From Planctomycetales bacterium (GTDB lineage Bacteria > Planctomycetota > SBBH01): a DNA stretch of 13,024 nucleotides. The stretch spans positions 1 through 13,024 of the forward strand of contig SBBH01000229.1 in the NCBI GenBank assembly GCA_005239795.1. The letters run 5' to 3'. Positions 7,935-13,024 of the stretch are shown here, in pieces. Made by a program: the position numbers and the translations under genes. Position 1 is the first letter of the stretch. Each line of letters opens with the position of its first letter. Under the pieces are notes generated by a model. That model was not told the DNA's origin and searched no databases. It saw only the letters and a list, made by a program, of their open reading frames with translations.

Positions 7935-8449
7935 CCGACGCAGACCGCATTCGGCGCTTCATGCAGGATTTGGGGCGGGAGGCGCGCACGGCCGGGCGCG
8001 TTTACCTGACGGGAGGTGCCACGGCTGTCCTCCTCGGCTGGCGCCGGATGACGATCGATGTGGACATCCGGATCGAAGCGGACGCCGACGCCGTCCTCAA
8101 GTATGTCCCGGCGTTGAAGGAGGCCCTGAAGATCAACGTGGAGCTGGCCTCCCCGGCCGATTTTCTTCCGGAGCTTCCCGGCTGGCGCGATCGGTCCGCC
8201 TTCATCGTGCGAGAAGGGTCGATTGATTTCTTCCATTACGATTTCTATGCGCAGATTCTGGCGAAGATCGAACGGGGGCATCAGCTTGACCAGACCGATG
8301 TGCGGGAGCTGATCGCCCGGAAGCTCGTCGACCCCGGGAAAGCCTGGGAACTTTTCGAGAAGATCGAGCCGGAGCTGTATCGCTTCCCGGCGATCGACCA
8401 AGCGAGTTTTCGCCGCGCCGTCGCAGAGGGTCTCGGCCGCCCGGTCTGA
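7922..8449 (+). CDS. DUF6036-like nucleotidyltransferase (possible toxin)
   Basis: A 175-residue protein with a minimal nucleotidyltransferase fold. The signature is GG (residues 25-26 of LTGGATAVLLGW) followed by DVDI at about 40-43, the hG[GS]...DxD pattern that binds NTP and metal. A probable third acidic position is in SIDFFHYD, followed by the helical segment YAQILAKIERG and RELIARKLVD, typical of DUF6036 and AbiEii-related proteins. Some such proteins act as toxins that modify tRNA or proteins; others have unknown targets. The ATG at 7922 was chosen because it overlaps the preceding stop by 13 bases and yields the natural N-terminus; the frame is open farther upstream (to 7742) but that stretch is another frame of the small gene. 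It ends nine bases from the oppositely oriented acyl-CoA dehydrogenase gene, with no terminator hairpin between. Confidence 0.75.
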   Translation: MRELADADRIRRFMQDLGREARTAGRVYLTGGATAVLLGWRRMTIDVDIRIEADADAVLKYVPALKEALKINVELASPADFLPELPGWRDRSAFIVREGSIDFFHYDFYAQILAKIERGHQLDQTDVRELIARKLVDPGKAWELFEKIEPELYRFPAIDQASFRRAVAEGLGRPV

Positions 8450-8458
8450 TTTGGGGGG

Positions 8459-9652
8459 TTATTCCGGCGGGCGGACGATGACGCGCGAGGGATCGGCGAT
8501 CAGGGCCTCGGTTTCCTTGAGGAGCGCCCGGGCGATCACGATCCTCTGCACCTGGTTCGTTCCCTCGTAGATCTGCGTGATCTTGGCGTCGCGCATGAAT
8601 TTTTCGATCGGGAAGTCGCGCACGTAGCCATACCCGCCGAAAAGCTGGGCGGCGTCGGTGGTGACCCGCATGGCGGTGTCGGAGGCGAAGAGCTTGGCCA
8701 TCGCGGCGAGCCTGGAAAAATCCTTCTCCTGGCGGTCGGCGGCCAGCGCCGCCGCATAGACGAGCTGGCGGGCCGCCTGGACCTGTGTGTCCATGTCTGC
8801 GAGCATGAACTGGATCGCCTGGAACTGGGCGATCGCCTGCCCAAACTGTTTGCGCTGGGCCACGAACTGCGCCGCCAAATCCAGGGCTCCCTGTGCCAAC
8901 CCCAACGCCTGCGCCGCCACCGACGGGCGCGCCCGGTCCAGGGTCGCCATCGCGAGGTGGAATCCCTTCCCCTCCTCGCCGAGGCGGTTTGCGGCCGGGA
9001 TCCGGCAGGCCTTGAAGTGGGTCTCGTGGATCGGGACGCATCGGATGCCGGTGGTGTCCTCGCGCCGGCCGATCGCGAAGCCCGGCGTCCCGCGCTCCAC
9101 CTCGAAGGCACTGATCCCGCGCGTCCCCTTGGTGGGGTCGGTGCTGGCGAAGACCGTGAAGAGGTTGGCGACGCCCGCGTTCGTGGTCCATTTCTTGTCG
9201 CCGTCGATCCGGTAAGCGCCGTTGTCGGTGCTGGCGCGCGCCTTCATGCCGCCGGCGTCGCTTCCGGCTCCTTTTTCGGAGAGGGCGAAGGCGATGTAAT
9301 CGGCACCCGAGGCGATCCGGGGGAGCCAGCGATGTTTCTGCTCGGCGGTCCCTCCCAGGATGATCGGGAAGGACCCCAGGGCGTTGACGGAGTAGGCGAC
9401 GCCGAGCCCTCCGCAGACGCGGCTCAGCTCCTCCACCACCAGGCACGTCTCGAGGATGCCGCACCCGCCGCCGCCATACTCCTTAGGGATCCAGATCCCC
9501 ATGAATCCGGCGCGGACGATCTCGCGCATGACGTCGTGGGGATATTCGCCGGTCCGGTCGTACTCGGCCGCCTTGGGGCGCGCGTGGCGTTCGGCGAGGT
9601 CGCGGGCCTTCCGGCGGATCTCGACCTGGGCGGGGGTCAGAAGGGTGTCCAT
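8459..9652 (-). CDS. Acyl-CoA dehydrogenase
   Basis: A 397-residue FAD enzyme catalysing alpha-beta dehydrogenation of an acyl-CoA, in fatty-acid or branched-chain amino-acid oxidation; electrons go to electron-transfer flavoprotein. All three domains are present: the N-terminal helical part (MDTLLTPAQVEIRRKARD), the FAD/substrate motif ALSEKGAGSD in the middle beta domain, and the C-terminal helical domain with RKQFGQAIAQFQAIQ, QLFGGYGYVRDFP and the catalytic base Glu363 in QIYEGTNQ. Length is typical of the short/medium-chain group. Chain-length preference cannot be told from sequence. No ETF, enoyl-CoA hydratase or thiolase gene is nearby, so it stands alone. The start codon at 9652 lacks a ribosome-binding site; a TAGAAT lies 12 bases upstream of it. 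It is divergent from rpmF. Confidence 0.95.
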   Translation of the reverse strand: MDTLLTPAQVEIRRKARDLAERHARPKAAEYDRTGEYPHDVMREIVRAGFMGIWIPKEYGGGGCGILETCLVVEELSRVCGGLGVAYSVNALGSFPIILGGTAEQKHRWLPRIASGADYIAFALSEKGAGSDAGGMKARASTDNGAYRIDGDKKWTTNAGVANLFTVFASTDPTKGTRGISAFEVERGTPGFAIGRREDTTGIRCVPIHETHFKACRIPAANRLGEEGKGFHLAMATLDRARPSVAAQALGLAQGALDLAAQFVAQRKQFGQAIAQFQAIQFMLADMDTQVQAARQLVYAAALAADRQEKDFSRLAAMAKLFASDTAMRVTTDAAQLFGGYGYVRDFPIEKFMRDAKITQIYEGTNQVQRIVIARALLKETEALIADPSRVIVRPPE

Positions 9653-9664
9653 CGGAACGCGCGG

Positions 9665-9670
9665 ATTCTA
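9665..9670 (-). promoter_or_regulatory. Possible -10 box for the acyl-CoA dehydrogenase gene
   Basis: Read on the minus strand, TAGAAT lies 12 bases before the ATG at 9652, which would give a leader of about five bases. No good -35 box is seen at the right spacing and no Shine-Dalgarno follows. Confidence 0.3.
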
Positions 9671-9712
9671 GCGTGAAATCCAGGTCGAGGGAAACACGTT
9701 GGGGCTTTTTGC

Positions 9713-9741
9713 TTGAGCCGCGCGGCGCGATCGGATATACA
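9713..9741 (+). promoter_or_regulatory. Sigma-70-type promoter of rpmF
   Basis: TTGAGC at 9713-9718 and TATACA at 9736-9741 are separated by exactly 17 bases. The distance to the rpmF ATG at 9774 leaves a leader of about 25 bases containing the ribosome-binding site. The spacer includes the perfect palindrome GCCGCGCGGC (9717-9726), a possible operator or chance in GC-rich DNA. It should drive rpmF and, by read-through, the genes behind it. Confidence 0.6.
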
Positions 9742-9759
9742 ACGCGCTTTCCGCGAACC

Positions 9760-9764
9760 AGGAG
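9760..9764 (+). promoter_or_regulatory. Ribosome-binding site of rpmF
   Basis: AGGAG ends nine bases before the ATG at 9774. It is the clearest Shine-Dalgarno sequence in the window and fixes the rpmF start. Confidence 0.7.
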
Positions 9765-9773
9765 ATCCGACCT

Positions 9774-9959
9774 ATGGGTGTCCCGAAAAGAAAGCCGTCC
9801 CTTGCCAGACGCGGGAAACGCCGGGCGCACCAGGCCCTGTCTCGTCCCGGCTTGACCGCCTGTCCCCGGTGCAAGTCCGTCAAACTGCCGCACCGGGTCT
9901 GCCCGACTTGTGGTTTTTACGGCGGCCAGGCGCGCGTCGAGGTCGAGCCGGCGTCGTAA
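9774..9959 (+). CDS. rpmF: 50S ribosomal protein bL32
   Basis: A 61-residue ribosomal protein of the large subunit. The N-terminus MGVPKRKPSLARRGKRRAH is the basic tail typical of bL32 (usually MAVPKRKxSxxRxxxRRxH). It is followed by a zinc ribbon with four cysteines: Cys30 and Cys33 (CPRC), Cys43 and Cys46 (CPTC). It is therefore the zinc-binding (C+) form, with VCPTCGFY as the usual signature. In many bacteria rpmF stands directly before plsX and fabH, linking ribosome supply to lipid synthesis. Here those genes lie downstream in the same direction, but an RHS-family fragment separates rpmF from plsX. Promoter and ribosome-binding site are both visible upstream. Confidence 0.97.
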   Translation: MGVPKRKPSLARRGKRRAHQALSRPGLTACPRCKSVKLPHRVCPTCGFYGGQARVEVEPAS

Positions 9960-9968
9960 ATCGGGCCG

Positions 9969-11363
9969 ATGGGAAAGTCCGTCATAGGATCCCGGTATCC
10001 CCGGGCCGTTATAATGCGCATAAGACCGTTTTTCGAAGCGACCTTGTGGATGATGGCCTGGGGGGCTTACTCAGCCACCCCTCCGCGGCATCCCTCGCAT
10101 CCGACGGGTCCGGGATGTCTCGGAGCCACGATTGGGTGCTTCCTGACGCCCGTGGAGCGGCGCGCGGATCAGCGCAAGAAAGCGACCGATTGTGACTGTC
10201 CGCCATACCCGGCGACGCAATCGCTTCCGGTGGGGCTTGCCAACGGCGGCGCGACGTTGGCGGTAGAGGATCTGCGGGTCCCGAGCCGGGGATTCGACTT
10301 CGTCTGGAAGCGGACCTACTCGAGCCTGGCAGACTTCAAGGGCGCTCAGGGGCACAACTGGTCGTGCACCTACGAGCGGCGTGTGGTGCTCTTGGTGAGC
10401 GGCGGCGGAGGGTTGCCGTCGGCCTCGGTGATCGACGGCCTGGGGCGCGAGGACACCTACGGGCCTGTAAACGGGACGGTGTTCGAGGCGCCGGTGGGGC
10501 TCTTCGAGCCGCTCGTCAGAAACCCCGGCGGAGATTTCACACAGACGATGCCGGACGGGATGCGCTACGGCTACGACAAGAAGGGAAGGCTGGTTTCGGT
10601 CTCGGACAGAAACAACAACACCCTGACCGTGAACCGCAACGCCTCGGGTGAGATCGCGTCGATCGTGGACACGCAGGACCGTGTGTACACGTTTGTTTAC
10701 GCGGGCGGGCGGCTCATCTCGATCACGGATTTCGCGGGGCGCCAGGTGATCTACACGTATGACAACCGTGGGGATCTCATAAAAGTCCGCTCGCCGGTGG
10801 TGACGGGGATGACCCAACCGGAGAACAACTTCCCCAACGGCAAGACGACGCTTTACACGTATACGTCAGGGTCTAACGATCAACGTCTCAACCACAACCT
10901 GATTTCCGTTTTCGATCCGGCCTATAACGTAAACGACGATCCTTTGCAATCGAAGCCCTGGGTGGTGTTGAGTTATTCGCCCGAGACAGACCGGGAGCAA
11001 GCCGAATACGACCGGGTGGTTGCCCAGCGGTGGGGGCACGACCAAGGGGGGCCCTCGGGAAACCCCAATATCGTGGTGGGGGGGACGACGACATTGGCCT
11101 ACACGGAGGACCTCACCGGGGATGCGCAGGCGCCGCCCAATGCCTTTTCGCTCACGACGGAGACGGACCGGAACGGGAATGTCACGCTGCACTACTTTGA
11201 CGAGGCGCTTCAAGAGCTGAAGACGATCGAGAAGACGAACCGCGATGTGCGGCCTGGGGAGGGGCCGTACGTGACGCGCTATGCGTATCACCCGGAGGGG
11301 CAGGTGGCGCATGGGGATCTTCACAAAATTTCGAGCGAAGAAATGTTGCGGATCGGTTCATAG
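9969..11363 (+). CDS. RHS/YD-repeat protein, C-terminally truncated
   Basis: A 464-residue remnant of an RHS-type protein. After a nondescript N-terminus, a DUF6531-like domain starts around residue 80 (LPVGLANGGATLAVEDLRVP, then FDFVWKRTYSS and GHNWSCTYERR). YD-type repeats follow at about 195-275 (MRYGYDKKGRLVSVSD, VYTFVYAGGRLISITD, VIYTYDNRGDLIKV). A further RHS-like part reads TETDRNGNVTLHYFDEALQ and YVTRYAYHPEGQVA. Intact RHS proteins exceed 1000 residues and end in an RHS core and a variable toxin domain; both are missing. Similarity fades near 11310 and the frame stops at TAG 11361. The start is uncertain: the ATG at 9969 is nine bases after rpmF, while the in-frame ATG at 10014 gives a more natural beginning (MRIRPFF with a weak signal-peptide-like hydrophobic run). 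It is probably not functional, and it interrupts the usual rpmF-plsX junction. Confidence 0.75.
   Translation: MGKSVIGSRYPRAVIMRIRPFFEATLWMMAWGAYSATPPRHPSHPTGPGCLGATIGCFLTPVERRADQRKKATDCDCPPYPATQSLPVGLANGGATLAVEDLRVPSRGFDFVWKRTYSSLADFKGAQGHNWSCTYERRVVLLVSGGGGLPSASVIDGLGREDTYGPVNGTVFEAPVGLFEPLVRNPGGDFTQTMPDGMRYGYDKKGRLVSVSDRNNNTLTVNRNASGEIASIVDTQDRVYTFVYAGGRLISITDFAGRQVIYTYDNRGDLIKVRSPVVTGMTQPENNFPNGKTTLYTYTSGSNDQRLNHNLISVFDPAYNVNDDPLQSKPWVVLSYSPETDREQAEYDRVVAQRWGHDQGGPSGNPNIVVGGTTTLAYTEDLTGDAQAPPNAFSLTTETDRNGNVTLHYFDEALQELKTIEKTNRDVRPGEGPYVTRYAYHPEGQVAHGDLHKISSEEMLRIGS
10010..10015 (+). promoter_or_regulatory. Possible -10 box near the start of the RHS fragment
   Basis: TATAAT occurs at 10010-10015 and overlaps the candidate ATG at 10014. 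It could start transcription toward plsX inside the RHS fragment, or be a remnant promoter carried with it. No matching -35 box at 16-18 bases is seen. Confidence 0.25.
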
Positions 11364-11504
11364 GAAGATGCAAGTGTTGGATATGTCCACATGCGCCGAG
11401 AATCTGCAAAAGGGCAGTACATTAGGGACATGCTTTTGAAGCGCGCCTAATCGAACAATCGCACGATGGGGTATACGTGGGACGCGCTTAACCAATCCAG
11501 ATGA
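11364..11504 (+). pseudogene. Decayed RHS tail between the truncated ORF and plsX
   Basis: This stretch holds no intact gene. Reading on in the RHS frame past the TAG at 11361 gives 28 unremarkable residues, a TAA, and then SNNRTMGYTWDALNQSR before a TGA at 11502. GYTWDALNQ closely resembles the YD repeat consensus (YTYDALNR), so coding sequence of the RHS gene appears to continue to the edge of plsX. The middle part (about 11310-11450) looks less GC-rich and unlike RHS, perhaps a scar of insertion or deletion. The final TGA overlaps the plsX ATG at 11501. No ribosome-binding site for plsX is present. Confidence 0.45.
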
Positions 11505-12514
11505 TCCGCATCGCGCTCGATGCCATGGGAGGGGATTTCGCGCCCCGGGAAACGGTGGCCGGCGCGCTTGACGCCGCGGCCGCCTGGTCCGATGTGCAGA
11601 TCCTCCTCGTGGGGGACGAGCGCGCGATCGGGAAGGAATTGGCGGCCGAAAAAGGCAAGGGCGCCGGCAAGTCCGCCATCGAGGTCGTGCACGCCGCCGA
11701 GACGATCGGGATGGGGGAGCACGCCGCCGGGGCGGTCCGGCGCAAGCGGAACTCCTCCATCAACGTTGCGGCGAAGCTCGTGGCGGACAAGAAGGCCGAG
11801 GCGGTCGTCTCCGCCGGGAACACCGGCGCCATGGTGGCGGCGGCGACGCTCTTCATGCGGCTCCTCCCCGGCGTCAAGCGCCCCGGGATCGCCGTGACGC
11901 TCCCGACGCAGACGGGGCGCTGTCTCCTGGTCGACGCCGGCGCCAACATCTACTGCAAGCCAGAGCACCTCTACCAGTACGCGCTCATGGCTTCCGTTTT
12001 TTGCGAGCAGGTGCTGGAGGTCCGCCGCCCCAAGGTGGGGCTTTTGAACGTCGGTTCAGAAGAGGAAAAGGGAAACGCCCTGGTCGGCCAGACCGCCTTG
12101 ATGTTGAAGGACGCGCCGATCCACTACGGGGGATTTGCGGAAGGGAACGACATCTACCACGGCCGCTTCGACGTCATCGTCTGCGAGGGGTTCGTGGGGA
12201 ACACCATTCTGAAGGTAAGCGAGGGGCTGGCCGAGAGCATGATGCTGGAGATGAAGAAGCACCTGACGGCCAATCCCCTCACGCTCTTGGGGGCGCTCAT
12301 GGCCAAGCCTGCGTTTCACAAGATCAAGGATAAGTTGGACTACGCCGAGTACGGCGGGGCGCCGCTCTTGGGGGCCCAGGGGGTTGCCATCATTGCGCAC
12401 GGCCGCTCCAATGCCCGTGCGATCCGCAACGCCATCGGCGTCGCCCGAGAGTGGGCCAAGCATGACGTGAACGCCAAGATCATCGACACACTGGCGGCCT
12501 TCGAGAGACAATAG
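11501..12514 (+). CDS. plsX: Phosphate acyltransferase PlsX
   Basis: A 337-residue enzyme that makes acyl-phosphate from acyl-ACP and inorganic phosphate, the first step of phospholipid synthesis in the PlsX/PlsY pathway; it acts at the cytoplasmic membrane surface. Motifs: IALDAMGGDFAP (4-15), VRRKRNSSIN (79-88), SAGNTGA (104-110), NVGSEEEKGN (183-192), VCEGFVGNTILK (227-238) and YGGAPLLG (284-291). Length is normal (about 330-345). The ATG at 11501 gives the standard MIRIALDAMGGD start, but no ribosome-binding site precedes it, and the sequence before it belongs to the RHS remnant. The native leader may have been replaced. fabH follows after eight bases, so the two are co-transcribed. Confidence 0.96.
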   Translation: MIRIALDAMGGDFAPRETVAGALDAAAAWSDVQILLVGDERAIGKELAAEKGKGAGKSAIEVVHAAETIGMGEHAAGAVRRKRNSSINVAAKLVADKKAEAVVSAGNTGAMVAAATLFMRLLPGVKRPGIAVTLPTQTGRCLLVDAGANIYCKPEHLYQYALMASVFCEQVLEVRRPKVGLLNVGSEEEKGNALVGQTALMLKDAPIHYGGFAEGNDIYHGRFDVIVCEGFVGNTILKVSEGLAESMMLEMKKHLTANPLTLLGALMAKPAFHKIKDKLDYAEYGGAPLLGAQGVAIIAHGRSNARAIRNAIGVAREWAKHDVNAKIIDTLAAFERQ

Positions 12515-12522
12515 CCTGACTT

Positions 12523-13024
12523 ATGGGAAAGATCGTTCGGCTTCAGGGGTTGGGGACCTATGTGCCTGAGCGCGTCCTGACGAACGCGGAGCTGGCCCGC
12601 ATGGTCGACACGTCGGACGCCTGGATCGTCGAGCGCACGGGGATCCAGGAGCGCCGGATCGCGCCCCCCGAGTGGCGTAACTCGATGTTGGCTACCGAGG
12701 CGGCCCGCCGGGCCCTCTCCGACGCCCAGCTCGACGCCCAGAAAATCGAGCTCGTGGTCCTGGGAACGGCGTCGCCCGACATGATGTTCCCGTCCACCGC
12801 CTGCTTCGTGGCGGGGAATCTCGGGATCCGCGGGGTCGGGGCTTTCGACCTTTCGGCCGCCTGCTCGGGATTCATCTATGCGCTCTCGGTCGTCCGGCAG
12901 TTCGTCGCGAGCGGCCAGATCGGCCGCGGGATGGCCCTGGGGAGCGAGATCCTCTCGAAGATCACCGACTATCAAGACCGGGGGAGCTGCATCCTCTTCG
13001 GGGACGGGGCGGGGGCGGCGATCC
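12523..13024 (+). CDS. fabH: Beta-ketoacyl-ACP synthase III, 3'-truncated by the window edge
   Basis: The first 167 residues of FabH, which condenses acetyl-CoA with malonyl-ACP to start each fatty acid chain. The sequence begins MGKIVRLQGLGTYVPERVLTN, continues with DAWIVERTGIQERR as in other FabH proteins, and carries the catalytic cysteine Cys114 in LSAACSGFIYAL (Cys112 in E. coli). FGDGAGAA is the last conserved motif before the edge. The catalytic His and Asn lie in the missing part. It starts eight bases after plsX, the classic plsX-fabH order, and supplies acyl chains that PlsX draws on. Confidence 0.97.
   Translation, partial: MGKIVRLQGLGTYVPERVLTNAELARMVDTSDAWIVERTGIQERRIAPPEWRNSMLATEAARRALSDAQLDAQKIELVVLGTASPDMMFPSTACFVAGNLGIRGVGAFDLSAACSGFIYALSVVRQFVASGQIGRGMALGSEILSKITDYQDRGSCILFGDGAGAAI

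Noticed and set aside
8450..8458. G-rich gap between the nucleotidyltransferase and acyl-CoA dehydrogenase genes as a terminator
   Set aside because: Nine bases with no hairpin; nothing supports a terminator.
9969..9980. Similarity of the RHS ORF start (MGKSV) to the fabH start (MGKIV), suggesting a duplicated junction
   Set aside because: Only nine bases are identical and the match does not continue, so chance is the simpler view.
11182..11409. Minus-strand open frame of 75 codons over the RHS tail, considered as a transposase remnant
   Set aside because: No transposase motif or inverted repeats are recognisable.

Overview
The window is a gene-dense, GC-rich (roughly two thirds G+C by eye) bacterial chromosome segment. 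The core genes are bacterial: ribosomal protein bL32, PlsX, FabH, low-molecular-weight thioredoxin reductase and an RlmL-type rRNA methyltransferase. I cannot name a phylum from the sequence alone. GC content, family divergence and short intergenic gaps would fit one of the poorly cultured Gram-negative lineages known mainly from metagenomes. No rRNA, tRNA, CRISPR array, transposase or intact mobile element was seen.

Layout. (1) 1-2351, plus strand: the 3' part of trxB (its start lies left of the window), then moaB and a cupin related to archaeal-type glucose-6-phosphate isomerase. A tract of repeated TCATG words fills the gap before moaB and runs into its start codon. (2) 2309-7580, minus strand: a probable four-gene operon, transcribed as DUF255/thioredoxin-like protein, tdh, kbl, RlmL-like methyltransferase. 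Tdh and Kbl together convert threonine to glycine and acetyl-CoA, and their frames overlap by one base (TAATG). The last gene overlaps the cupin gene tail to tail. (3) 7662-8449, plus strand: a 90-residue unknown protein overlapping a small DUF6036-like nucleotidyltransferase. They form a toxin-antitoxin-like pair behind a perfect TATAAT box placed so close to the start codon that the mRNA should be leaderless. (4) 8459-9652, minus strand: an acyl-CoA dehydrogenase. (5) 9713 to the right edge, plus strand: the rpmF-plsX-fabH lipid-synthesis cluster with a good promoter before rpmF. It is split by about 1.5 kb carrying the N-terminal half of an RHS/YD-repeat protein whose C-terminal part is lost. 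fabH runs off the right edge.

Functionally this is mostly housekeeping: redox, molybdenum cofactor, threonine catabolism, rRNA modification, acyl-CoA oxidation and initiation of phospholipid and fatty acid synthesis. The unusual points are the RHS fragment inside rpmF-plsX and a YD-like peptide remnant touching the plsX start codon, a GPI-family cupin that lost most metal ligands, a DUF255 protein with CxxS in place of CxxC, and the small gene pair with the nucleotidyltransferase. I did not find a clear new multi-gene system. The 7662-8449 pair and the RHS insertion are the best candidates for follow-up.
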